Shown: positions 1 to 6,410, counted from the stretch's first letter. The stretch is DNA of 6,801 bases from JASFEQ01 sp050122535 (GCA_050122535.1 JASFIT010000260.1:1-6801); one strand, 5' to 3'. Made by a program: numbers and translations. Notes: generated by a model not told the origin, from the sequence alone.

Positions 1-1
1 C

Positions 2-1018
2 CTCGGCGTCTTTTTCGTCGCTCTTTTGGCCATATTTCTCATTGCTTTTTTATTTGAGCGCGAGAAGAGTGGGATCACGAATCGTGAGCAGCAAAAAACG
101 ATGGCCCTCATGGAATCCAAAAAATATGTGGATGACATTTTGGCAAGATCCCCTGTCCCCACCTTCATCATAAATAAAGATCATCGGGTCATTCAGTGGA
201 ATCCCGCTTGCCAGGAGATGACAGGGATCGCGGCCGAGGAGATTCTGGGTAAAGAGGTATGGGAAGGATTCAGCATTGATGATCAGAGAAGTCTGGCAGA
301 TATTCTTCTAGAAGATCCAGATTTCGTGGCAGAAGCATACGGAGATACTGTCAAACCTGGCACAGAGAGCGGTTGGTACCAACTGGAAATGTTTCTGCCC
401 AATCTCAAAGGGGGTTCGCGGGCACTCGTTACGGTTGCCCCGGTCTCAGATACCGATGGGAATGCCAGAGGGGCGATTCAGACCGTACAAGACATCACCA
501 CGCGGCAAAATGATCCCAGTGGTATACCCAATGATTTTACGGAAGATACAGAGGAAATATGGGCCAATCCCATTTTTAAGATCGATTCCAGGGGAAAGAT
601 CAGCTTCTGGAACAAGGCATGTGAGGAGAGTTTCGGCTACAGTACCTCACAGATGCTGGGCAGAACTCCCTTTACCTTCCTTTCGAGACGGTATAGGGAC
701 ACCTTCAAAAAAACGATCATCAGCGCTTTCAGGGGGCAGACCATTAATAACAAGCAGTGGAAGTATTATACGAAAGCGGGCGAGCCTGTATATGTGCTGG
801 CCAAGGTCTACCCAACAGAAGCTTCAGAGCAGAGGGGTAAGGAGTGCATCATTGTCAATACAAACATAACAGAGTTGAAATTGAAGATGAAAGAACTGGA
901 GGAGGATGCACAGGAGAGCAAAGAGCAATTGGAGAATCTGGCCGAAGAATATGATTTGCTGAAAAAGAACATTGCCACCTATATACGAGGCAAGGAGAAG
1001 TTTGATCCTAATCAATAG
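2..1018 (+). CDS. Membrane-anchored tandem PAS-domain sensor protein, 5' partial
   Basis: The frame is open from base 2, and the first codons encode an uninterrupted hydrophobic stretch (LGVFFVALLAIFLIAFLF) followed by charged residues. I read this as the end of a membrane helix in a gene whose start is outside the window. A TTG at 26 falls inside this helix and is unlikely to be the start. Counting from that TTG, a first PAS domain spans about residues 33-160 (DDILARSPVPTFIIN, then VIQWNPACQEMTG, ending in VQDIT). A second spans about 175-285 (NPIFKIDSRGKISFWNKACE, ending NTNITELK). A Glu/Lys-rich coiled coil covers about 282-318. PAS domains usually bind small ligands or cofactors and pass signals to an output domain. 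No kinase, GGDEF, cyclase or methyl-accepting module follows, so output may be through dimerisation or a partner. Its stop overlaps the 3' end of the opposing cyclase gene by 7 bases. The PAS call is firm; the function is unknown. Confidence 0.85.
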   Translation, partial: LGVFFVALLAIFLIAFLFEREKSGITNREQQKTMALMESKKYVDDILARSPVPTFIINKDHRVIQWNPACQEMTGIAAEEILGKEVWEGFSIDDQRSLADILLEDPDFVAEAYGDTVKPGTESGWYQLEMFLPNLKGGSRALVTVAPVSDTDGNARGAIQTVQDITTRQNDPSGIPNDFTEDTEEIWANPIFKIDSRGKISFWNKACEESFGYSTSQMLGRTPFTFLSRRYRDTFKKTIISAFRGQTINNKQWKYYTKAGEPVYVLAKVYPTEASEQRGKECIIVNTNITELKLKMKELEEDAQESKEQLENLAEEYDLLKKNIATYIRGKEKFDPNQ

Positions 1019-2568
1019 ACTTCATAGACCATAATCTCTGCCCCTTTTCCCTTGACCTTTTTGGGGCCCACCTTCTTGATATCAAATAGCCCTTTTACGT
1101 GCCTATAGGTTTCCTCCCCAATAAGAATCTGATTGGGTTCCGCAATGGATTCCAACCTTGAGGCCACGTTGACTGGGTCACCAATCACCGTATAATCCAC
1201 CCGATTTGGCGAACCAATATTTCCAGCTACAACCCGACCCGTGTTAACGCCTATTCGGATATCAAATTGGGTCTCAACCCCTGTTTCGTCCATCATTTCC
1301 TTCAATTCTTCCCTCATTTGCTTCGCTGCCTGGAGTCCCCTTTCCGCATCATCTTCCTTTTCCATGGGTGCGCCAAAAACGGCCATCAGGCCATCGCCCA
1401 AATATTTGTCCAAGGTTCCCCCATACTGGAAGACAATGTCAGCCATCCGGTGAAAGTGTCTGTTCAAGATCATGTTTACTTCTCTGGGAGGCATCTGCTC
1501 AGAGAGGTGAGTAAATCCTACGATGTCCGTGAAGAGGACAGTCACGGTAAGCTCCCTTGGTTCCATGATGTCGTCTTTTGTCCATGCGCCCCCTTTTAGA
1601 ATCGTCTCTATAACCTGCGGAGAGAAGTACCGCCGTAAGCGTCTAAGCATCCGCTCTTCTTCGCGGATTTGTTCATTGAGGCTGGCCTGTTCAATGATCA
1701 TGGCCATTTGACTTCCAATGGCCTTAAGGAGTTCAAGGTCAGCCTTTGTAAACTGGTTGTCCAACCTGACGCTATCGAGCTGGATGGCGCCAATAATCCT
1801 GTCCTTCCTCCAGAGAGGGACACACATGGCCGATCTTATTTGCTGTATAAGGATGCTCTGGGCATGATCCAGTTCAGGATCTTCCATGGCATTTGAGGTC
1901 AGAAGCGCCACCTTTTCGTTGATGACTTTGTTAAGGATGGTTCGGCTTGCCCTTACCGGTTCCCCATCTTTTATGAGATCGTCTTTGTATTTGACCACGA
2001 CGGGAACAGGTTCGGCCTCTTTACTCTCTCCTATGAGAAACAGGTAACCGTAGTCGGCGTCAATAACCATAAAAATCAGGTCCATGATCTTCTTGAGGAG
2101 CTCGTTGAAATCCTGGATAGAAGTCAAGTGGCGACTGATTTCGTAGAGCACAAATAGCACTTTATTGCTTCTCTCCAAGGAGGAGAGGTCCGCGGTGATC
2201 CTGGCAGGATCGCTGACAGCCTCAGAGGGTAGGGAGGAAACGGTAAGCACAGGCGAGTCTGAGGGATACTCCCGGGCATCTTGTTCTGTGATAAACATGA
2301 GACGGTTTGCACCAATTTTTATTTGGTCTTGGTGCTTCAGGAAGGTACTTTGGGTAGGTTTCTGATTCACCTCCGTACCATTTCGACTTCCAAGATCGGT
2401 CAGGAGATATCCTTCTTTTGTTTTTTCAATCCGCGCGTGTTTGCGAGAAACGGTAGGGCCGGGAAGGACGATATCATTATCGTCGCTTCGGCCTAGCGTC
2501 GTCTCGTCTTGTAAGAGGGGAAAGTTACGGACCTGGCGGTTTTTGGTTATGAGACGGACACTCGGCAT
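1012..2568 (-). CDS. FHA-GAF-class III adenylate cyclase
   Basis: This 518-residue soluble protein probably makes cAMP from ATP. An N-terminal FHA domain (about 4-95) has the expected phosphothreonine-binding residues: Gly26-Arg27 (GRSDDNDIVL), Ser41 and His44 (SRKHARI), Asn63-Gly64 (GSRNGTEVN). A GAF domain follows (about 135-297), then a helical linker ending in the cyclase-type RRYFSP motif (312-317). The catalytic domain (about 338-518) has both metal aspartates, Asp348 (FTDIVGF) and Asp392 (YLGDG), the adenine-selecting Lys388, and transition-state residues Asn467 and Arg471 (VNVASRLE). Thr460 (YTVIGD) sits where many bacterial cyclases have Asp, the class IIIb signature linked to bicarbonate stimulation. 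The enzyme should therefore be active as a homodimer. The ATG start is preceded by AGAGG at a slightly short spacing of 4. It starts 24 bases after the PP2C gene ends, so the two are probably cotranscribed. Architecture and catalytic competence are clear; the activating signals are inferred. Confidence 0.95.
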   Translation of the reverse strand: MPSVRLITKNRQVRNFPLLQDETTLGRSDDNDIVLPGPTVSRKHARIEKTKEGYLLTDLGSRNGTEVNQKPTQSTFLKHQDQIKIGANRLMFITEQDAREYPSDSPVLTVSSLPSEAVSDPARITADLSSLERSNKVLFVLYEISRHLTSIQDFNELLKKIMDLIFMVIDADYGYLFLIGESKEAEPVPVVVKYKDDLIKDGEPVRASRTILNKVINEKVALLTSNAMEDPELDHAQSILIQQIRSAMCVPLWRKDRIIGAIQLDSVRLDNQFTKADLELLKAIGSQMAMIIEQASLNEQIREEERMLRRLRRYFSPQVIETILKGGAWTKDDIMEPRELTVTVLFTDIVGFTHLSEQMPPREVNMILNRHFHRMADIVFQYGGTLDKYLGDGLMAVFGAPMEKEDDAERGLQAAKQMREELKEMMDETGVETQFDIRIGVNTGRVVAGNIGSPNRVDYTVIGDPVNVASRLESIAEPNQILIGEETYRHVKGLFDIKKVGPKKVKGKGAEIMVYEVY

Positions 2569-2592
2569 GCTGCCTCTACTTCAGTTTCTCTA

Positions 2593-3351
2593 TTAGAAAG
2601 ATAGTAAAATAACGGTCACGTTGTCCAGACCTCCTGCCAGGTTGGCCTGCAAGACCAAGGAAAGGCCTATCTTGTAAAGTGACTTATCCTTGATGGAGTG
2701 AATTATGTTCAATATTTCTTCATCATCGAGCATATCATTCAAACCGTCTGAACAGATTAGGTACAGATCATCGGGTATCACCTTAGTACGGTAAAGATCT
2801 ATCTTGGGGCTTTCGCTTATTCCCAAAGCGCTGGTCAATATATGTCTCTGAGGATGTTTCCTCGCCTCATCTTTGGTCAGTCTGCCCAGTCTTTGCTGTT
2901 CCGCCACCAGTGTATGGTCATTGGTGACCTGTTTCAGGGTCCCATTTCGCACTCGGTATAAGCGACTATCTCCCACATTCACTGCAGCCAGGTGTTTATC
3001 TTCTAAAATAACCCCAATGAGGGTCGTCCCCATCCCTCTCTTGGTAGGATTCTTGTCGGCCTCTTCACGGATTTTGCGGTTGGCCACTCGGGTGGCCGCC
3101 AAAAGACGGTTTTGCTCTATGCTCAGATCTTTGCGGTATTCTCCGGAGAAGTCTACCGTTTCGGACCGCGATCGGGTCACAAACTCTTCCATGCTCTTAA
3201 CAGCGAGATGGCTTGCCATCTCACCTGATACGTGTCCTCCCATTCCGTCGGCGACAACGAATAGTCCTTCTTTATCGTTGCGCAGATAGCTGTCCTCATT
3301 ATGTTCATGGGTTTTGCCCACGTCTGAAAATCCAAATGACTTAAATTCCAT
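2593..3351 (-). CDS. PP2C-family (PPM) serine/threonine protein phosphatase
   Basis: At 252 residues this is the usual size of a single-domain bacterial PP2C (PrpC/Stp type), a cytoplasmic metal-dependent phosphatase that reverses Hanks-type kinase phosphorylation. Family motifs occur in order: HNEDS (17-21), ADGMGGH with metal ligand Asp35 (34-40), GTTL (108-111), NVGDSRLY (125-132), TSALG (173-177), SDG with Asp202 (201-203), and GGLDNVTV with Asp243 (240-247). The metal aspartates are all present. The conserved phosphate-contacting Arg before the NED motif (typically GxxRxxNED) appears to be His15 (GKTHEHNED). There is no membrane segment or extra domain. The ATG start agrees with the motif-1 position; ribosome-binding support is only fair (AGAGGA 14 bases and CAGG 9 bases upstream). 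The FHA-cyclase gene follows after 24 bases. Phosphothreonine proteins read by that FHA domain are plausible substrates, but no kinase gene is visible here. Confidence 0.95.
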   Translation of the reverse strand: MEFKSFGFSDVGKTHEHNEDSYLRNDKEGLFVVADGMGGHVSGEMASHLAVKSMEEFVTRSRSETVDFSGEYRKDLSIEQNRLLAATRVANRKIREEADKNPTKRGMGTTLIGVILEDKHLAAVNVGDSRLYRVRNGTLKQVTNDHTLVAEQQRLGRLTKDEARKHPQRHILTSALGISESPKIDLYRTKVIPDDLYLICSDGLNDMLDDEEILNIIHSIKDKSLYKIGLSLVLQANLAGGLDNVTVILLSF

Positions 3352-3389
3352 AAATTTATGCCTGATCCTCTAGGACCAAAAGCCCTTCA

Positions 3390-3402
3390 GCTTATGATAA
3401 GC
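3390..3402. promoter_or_regulatory. 13-base palindrome upstream of PP2C
   Basis: GCTTATGATAAGC is symmetrical around its central G, with six perfect pairs. It lies 38 bases upstream of the PP2C start codon and downstream of the predicted promoter. It could be an operator, a leader hairpin or chance; only the symmetry is observed. Confidence 0.25.
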
Positions 3403-3407
3403 AAACC

Positions 3408-3424
3408 CCCCTATTGTTAAGGGG
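3408..3424. repeat. CCCCT/AGGGG stem-loop in the PP2C leader
   Basis: CCCCT (3408-3412) and AGGGG (3420-3424) form a perfect 5-bp stem around a 7-base loop. Short C-run/G-run palindromes of this kind are often dispersed through genomes. On the minus strand it would sit in the 5' leader of the PP2C mRNA. There is no clean U-tract after it, so it is not a convincing terminator. Confidence 0.4.
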
Positions 3425-3462
3425 CCGGCGAATGGCGTAACTATTCAGTATGACAGCATTAA

Positions 3463-3491
3463 ATTAAATCAAGATATGGCAGGGAAGTCAA
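3463..3491 (-). promoter_or_regulatory. Sigma70-like promoter for the PP2C-cyclase operon
   Basis: On the minus strand, TTGACT (3491-3486) and TTTAAT (3468-3463) are separated by exactly 17 bases. Each hexamer differs from consensus at one position. Transcription would begin near 3456, giving a leader of about 105 bases before the PP2C ATG. That leader contains the stem-loop at 3408-3424 and the palindrome at 3390-3402. The call rests on consensus match and position only. Confidence 0.45.
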
Positions 3492-3618
3492 GATAATCCT
3501 CAGATATCTCTTCTTAATTCACACAAACTAAACCAAGATCTATCGTCGTGAAGTTTTAGTCAGTGATCTCCTCGTGTCGCATTCCGAAAATATCTTTATC
3601 ATTATAGAAACCCTAAAA

Positions 3619-3801
3619 GTCATTGCCAGGAGCGAGATTCCTCGCCCGTCATTGCGAGCCCCCATAGATTCAGGGGCGAAGCAATCTCGTCTTTTATCGG
3701 TGTGCCTTCTTAGAAAGTACATGGCTCGGAACAGGCTCCGCAATCTCTTCAATGATTTTAGCCATGAGATTGCGTCGCTCCCTTCGCTCGCTCGCAATGA
3801 C
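3619..3801. repeat. Nested inverted-repeat cluster of the GTCATTGCGAG type
   Basis: GTCATTGCGAGC (3648-3659) is the exact reverse complement of GCTCGCAATGAC (3790-3801). Inside, GCAATCTC occurs at 3681-3688 and 3740-3747, and its complement GAGATTGC at 3766-3773. GCCCC (3658-3662) pairs with GGGGC (3673-3677). A degenerate extra terminus, GTCATTGCcAGGAGCGAG, lies at 3619-3636. The arrangement looks like two or three palindromic units inserted into or beside each other. Repeats with this core (CATTGCGAG...GCAATCTC) are, from memory, abundant between genes in several bacterial phyla and behave as non-coding mobile or MITE-like elements. The element encodes no protein. A 9-base direct repeat, CGAAAATAT, occurs at 3585-3593 and 3801-3809, but the left copy is 25 bases from the nearest repeat terminus. 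Confidence 0.7.
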
Positions 3802-3841
3802 GAAAATATGAGGGAGTATTGGGTAAGGAGGTAAATTAGAT

Positions 3842-3852
3842 GTGCTGAGCAC
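3842..3852 (-). terminator. Small hairpin after the membrane-protein gene, weak terminator candidate
   Basis: GTGCTGAGCAC is a perfect palindrome around one base, 8 bases past the stop codon of the minus-strand gene ending at 3861. The stem is short, and the following bases on the minus strand (ATCTAATTT) are only moderately U-rich. It may be a weak terminator or chance. Confidence 0.2.
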
Positions 3853-3860
3853 GCAGGGAT

Positions 3861-4217
3861 TTACCACAGCCAATTGCCGTTCTTATCCCAACGGCTGTTG
3901 GCTTGCACCCCGATTTTGGAGAGAAGATGATGAAACAGAAAGCGCCTGTTCCCTTTAAAATAACCAAGTGATTGATCATGGTCGTGTGGTTTGTACCCTT
4001 TGGAAAGGGCCTCGCCTAGTGTCATTGTGTTGGCCCTTTTACCAACCACACAGATATGATCAAAGTGAATTGAGTGATAAAGCTTGTCCTCGTCCGTGAC
4101 GATCACGACGGCATTGCGTGGAATCTTCTCTTCAACCGTCACATAGATACTGAGAAAGAAAAAGACAATGAGAGAACTGAGGAGTATAACGGATACTATC
4201 TTGTATTTCTGTCTCAT
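3861..4217 (-). CDS. Small single-span membrane-anchored protein, function unknown
   Basis: I do not recognise a named family for this 118-residue protein. An uncleaved signal anchor is predicted: basic MRQKYK, then a hydrophobic helix at about 7-26, leaving residues 27-118 probably outside the cytoplasm. Residues 36-81 (AVVIVTDEDKLYH, FDHICVVGKRANTMTLGEAL, SKGYKPHDHD) resemble a short metal-binding module I know as T.tG..YH..gC......tlseA...Gy.PC..C. Here the final Cys pair is replaced by His/Asp (PHDHDQ), while YH, one Cys (Cys56) and the GEALSKGYKP helix remain. The C-terminus is rich in aromatic residues (WDKNGNWLW). The ATG has GGAAAG 6 bases upstream. It stands alone: 196 bases after the DUF1178 gene, and next to a repeat cluster. 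It is likely a real gene because of the ribosome-binding site and the anchor/motif structure; the role is open. Confidence 0.7.
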   Translation of the reverse strand: MRQKYKIVSVILLSSLIVFFFLSIYVTVEEKIPRNAVVIVTDEDKLYHSIHFDHICVVGKRANTMTLGEALSKGYKPHDHDQSLGYFKGNRRFLFHHLLSKIGVQANSRWDKNGNWLW

Positions 4218-4413
4218 CCCGATCTTTCCAACATTTCGTAAGGGTGGGGCAAAACCTTCACGCTTTTAGAGTATCAGCATAATAATCAGACGTATCATTT
4301 GGTGTTACAACCTGACGCACACGCTCCCTTCAAGCAACAATTTCTGAATAGCTAGGGCCTTGATTTCCAACGGCCTTAAGATCCTCATCGTTTTTATAAA
4401 CCTAAAAGGAGAA
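4218..4413. other. Intergenic gap without recognised features
   Basis: These 196 bases separate the DUF1178 stop from the membrane-protein start. I see no open frame with a ribosome-binding site, no strong stem-loop with a U-tract and no good promoter. The best minus-strand hexamers (TTGTAA and GATTAT, 17 apart, about 4280-4310) match consensus poorly. Confidence 0.5.
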
Positions 4414-4839
4414 TCAGTTCTTTTTGTCGTCATCTATCTTGGGAATCGGGAGCTTGAAAAATTTGATCCCTTCATCCTCCAAAATCTTCTCTTCGTCCGC
4501 AGTCGCTGATCCCTTAATATTTCGCTTCTCGGTCACGTCGTAGTGCATCTTCAATGCCTCTTTGGCGAAATCCGTCCCCACATCATCAAAGTTTTTGTCC
4601 ACGTATTCCACTACTTCCTTCGCCAATCGACTATAATCGATGGACTCCACGTCTCTTTTCGCGTCAGGTTGAGAAGAAGTCCTGGTGGCCACAGGAGAGA
4701 TAACTTTCCTCACCTGAGTATCACTACAATATGGGCAGACGATCATTCCCTTGGCCTTCTGTTCCTCAAATGATTGCGCATTATTGAACCAGGCCTCAAA
4801 TATGTGCCCTTCAGAACACTCTAGGTCAAATGCTATCAT
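4414..4839 (-). CDS. DUF1178 family zinc-ribbon protein
   Basis: This 141-residue soluble protein matches DUF1178 in length and layout. The N-terminal part is a treble-clef/zinc-ribbon-like module, IAFDLECSEGHIFEAWF, followed by VCPYC. The likely metal ligands are Cys8, His12, Cys35 and Cys38. After a variable linker (about 52-68), the conserved C-terminal helical segment appears (VDKNFDDVGTDFAKEALKMHY, 80-100), then the acidic stretch DEEKILEDEGI and the LPIPK end. From memory, many family members have Cys where this one has Phe84 (NFDDVG). The biochemical function of DUF1178 is unknown. The ATG overlaps the end of nfo by 14 bases. Its Shine-Dalgarno AGAAGG (4854-4849) lies inside nfo 9 bases upstream, which indicates translational coupling. 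It is the last gene of the regulator-nfo-DUF1178 operon. Confidence 0.92.
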   Translation of the reverse strand: MIAFDLECSEGHIFEAWFNNAQSFEEQKAKGMIVCPYCSDTQVRKVISPVATRTSSQPDAKRDVESIDYSRLAKEVVEYVDKNFDDVGTDFAKEALKMHYDVTEKRNIKGSATADEEKILEDEGIKFFKLPIPKIDDDKKN

Positions 4840-5707
4840 TTATGGTTGCCTTCTTGATTTGACGTCTCAGTAGGTTCAAATTGACCATATCCCAATCCAG
4901 TCCGTCTTTATTCTTGCCTTTAGGTGTTTCTATCAAAAAGGGCAGGTGGGCAAGTTTGGGGTCATTCAGGAAAAAGGAGAAGGCCTTCAATCCAATAAAC
5001 CCGGCCCCAGGATGTTCATGTCTATCTACCCTTGATCCAAGACCGTTCTTAGAATCATTGAGGTGGAAAAGCCTCAGACGATCCAATCCTAATATTCTAT
5101 CAAATTCTCCAAAAAATTGCCTGTAGGCTTTCGCGCTCCTGAAATCATAGCCTGCCGCAAAGGCATGGCATGTGTCCATGCAGACGCCCAATCGTTCCTG
5201 GGCTTCAGTCATTTCCAATATCTCAGCCAGATGCTCCAGGCGATAACCCAGACTTGTTCCCTGGCCGGCCGTCATCTCCAATAGGATTCTCACACGATAA
5301 TCGCCCATGCGCTCAAAGACCCGATTGAGCGCATCGGCTATCCGCCTCAGCCCCTTCTTTTCACCATCGCCAACATGGGCTCCCGGATGCATCACCAGAT
5401 AGGGGATCTCCAGTAGCTCCGCCCTTTCCAGCTCCTGGAGAAGAGCACGAAAAGACTTTTCAAGGACATGGGAGCGCGCTGAGGCCAGGTTAATCAAGTA
5501 GCTGTTGTGCGCAGCCACGGCCAGAATGGAGGTCTCCTCACAGGCTCTATGAAAAAGATCAATTTCTTTTGCAGATAATTTCTTGCTGTTCCATCGGTTC
5601 CGATTCCGGGTAAAGATCTGAATGACCTCGCATCCAGCCTCTCCACCCCTCAGGGGTGCCCTATACAAACCACCAGCAATGGACATGTGGGCACCGAGCC
5701 GTGGCAT
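4826..5707 (-). CDS. nfo: Endonuclease IV, AP endonuclease
   Basis: Endonuclease IV cleaves the phosphodiester bond 5' of abasic sites and removes 3' blocking groups in base excision repair, using three zinc ions in a TIM barrel. All nine metal ligands are present at spacings matching E. coli Nfo: His67 (AAHNSYL), His107 (MHPGAH), Glu144 (LLEMTAGQG), Asp178 and His181 (CMDTCHAFAAGYD), His215 (LFHLNDSK), Asp228 and His230 (RVDRHEH), Glu260 (LIETPKG). At 293 residues it is near family length, starting with the typical LGAHMSIAGG. The ATG is one base after the stop of the upstream XRE-cupin gene (TAA-G-ATG), with only a weak purine-rich ribosome site. Translation therefore probably depends on reinitiation from the regulator gene. 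Its last 14 bases overlap DUF1178. The enzyme assignment is secure. Confidence 0.97.
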   Translation of the reverse strand: MPRLGAHMSIAGGLYRAPLRGGEAGCEVIQIFTRNRNRWNSKKLSAKEIDLFHRACEETSILAVAAHNSYLINLASARSHVLEKSFRALLQELERAELLEIPYLVMHPGAHVGDGEKKGLRRIADALNRVFERMGDYRVRILLEMTAGQGTSLGYRLEHLAEILEMTEAQERLGVCMDTCHAFAAGYDFRSAKAYRQFFGEFDRILGLDRLRLFHLNDSKNGLGSRVDRHEHPGAGFIGLKAFSFFLNDPKLAHLPFLIETPKGKNKDGLDWDMVNLNLLRRQIKKATINDSI

Positions 5708-5708
5708 C

Positions 5709-6410
5709 TTATTTTTCTGTGTAAAGAACCGCCAGGATCTTCGTTGTCTTTTTACCGCGGGTTTTTACCAGATGGGGAACCGTGGAATCATAATAGATGG
5801 CATCCCCTGGATCCAATATATGTACTTCCTCTCCCAGACGAACTTCCATCTGTCCCTGCAAGACAAAAATAAACTCTTGCCCGTCGTGAGTCGATCTCTC
5901 TTCTTCTGTCTCGGCAGCTTCAAGTGTCACCAGAAAAGGTTCCATATGTCTATCTTTTTTGTGAGGCGCCAAAGACTCGTACTCATATCCATAGTACTTT
6001 GCTTTCTTCGAATCATACCGGGACATCACTTTTCTGTCGCGGCGCCGGACAATGGTGTAGGGCCTATCCTGTTCACCTGAGATGAAATAGCCCATTCTCA
6101 TCTCAAGGGCCTTGGCCAGCCTGATGATGGTTCCCAATGGAGGCGCGACGACGCCTTCTTCGATTTGGGTGAGCATGGAAACGTCAATGTTTGTCCTCTG
6201 GGAAACATCCTCAAGACTCAATCCACGTCTATCCCTGACCTGCCTGACCCTTTCGCCCACATTGACAGGGATGTGCTCTTCGGGGACTTCTGGCCTGATG
6301 CTCTCCATGAAATCCTTTTCTTGCTCGCTTCTTGCAAATTGGTGGGAGATTTCAGAAAGGAAATCTTCGTATGCCTCTCTTGGGTCTCTTTGTTTTTGTT
6401 CTTTTGTCAT
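5709..6410 (-). CDS. XRE-family transcriptional regulator with C-terminal cupin domain
   Basis: This 233-residue cytoplasmic DNA-binding regulator has an XRE helix-turn-helix at about 51-108 (VGERVRQVRDRRGLSLEDVS; the recognition region is DVSMLTQIEEG at 76-86). A cupin_2 barrel follows at about 150-230, with partial metal/ligand-site residues His175 and Glu179 (HDGQEFIFVLQG) and His213 (PGDAIYYDSTVPH). The cupin probably senses a small molecule. The middle segment (KKAKYYGYEYESLAPHKKDR) is, from memory, typical of such regulators in anaerobic deltaproteobacteria, often beside acyl-CoA synthetase genes; none is seen here. A polar extension of about 45 residues precedes the HTH. The ATG is supported by AGGAAA 6 bases upstream. 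It is the first gene of a tightly packed operon with nfo and DUF1178 and may regulate its own promoter. Effector and target are unknown. Confidence 0.93.
   Translation of the reverse strand: MTKEQKQRDPREAYEDFLSEISHQFARSEQEKDFMESIRPEVPEEHIPVNVGERVRQVRDRRGLSLEDVSQRTNIDVSMLTQIEEGVVAPPLGTIIRLAKALEMRMGYFISGEQDRPYTIVRRRDRKVMSRYDSKKAKYYGYEYESLAPHKKDRHMEPFLVTLEAAETEEERSTHDGQEFIFVLQGQMEVRLGEEVHILDPGDAIYYDSTVPHLVKTRGKKTTKILAVLYTEK

Larger units (their letters stand above)
3352..3860. other. 509-base intergenic region with promoter, hairpins and repeat cluster
   Basis: No credible gene lies between the PP2C start and the end of the small membrane-protein gene. From left to right it holds a short palindrome (3390-3402), a CCCCT/AGGGG stem-loop (3408-3424), a sigma70-like promoter for the PP2C operon on the minus strand (3463-3491), about 125 bases of AT-rich sequence with nothing recognised (3492-3618), a nested inverted-repeat cluster (3619-3801), and a small hairpin (3842-3852). 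Two overlapping frames of about 85 codons cross the repeat cluster. Their translations come from the repeat itself and carry no domain, so they are not called. Confidence 0.7.

Noticed and set aside
1045..1075. GCCCC...GGGGC stem near the convergent 3' ends, considered as a terminator
   Set aside because: The loop is long and pyrimidine-rich, no U-tract follows the stem, and the sequence codes for the conserved C-terminal end of the cyclase domain.
2873..3289. 138-codon plus-strand frame
   Set aside because: It lies fully antisense to the PP2C gene, whose catalytic motifs are intact; it is a shadow frame without domain features.
3619..3801. CRISPR array
   Set aside because: The repeats are inverted and nested, with unequal spacing, rather than direct repeats with uniform spacers, and no cas gene is present.
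3540..3834. Two overlapping open frames of about 85 codons on opposite strands
   Set aside because: Both are translations of the GTCATTGCGAG repeat cluster (residues such as ARND and RNDE arise from the repeat), with no domain and no convincing start context.
3825..3958. Plus-strand AAGGAGG followed by ATG TGC TGA, or a GTG frame of 38 codons starting at 3842
   Set aside because: The ATG frame stops after two codons. The GTG frame is antisense to the C-terminal coding part of the membrane-protein gene and resembles no protein I know; most likely chance.
5622..6080. 152-codon plus-strand frame
   Set aside because: It is antisense to the XRE-cupin and nfo genes, both of which have conserved motifs here; no independent support.
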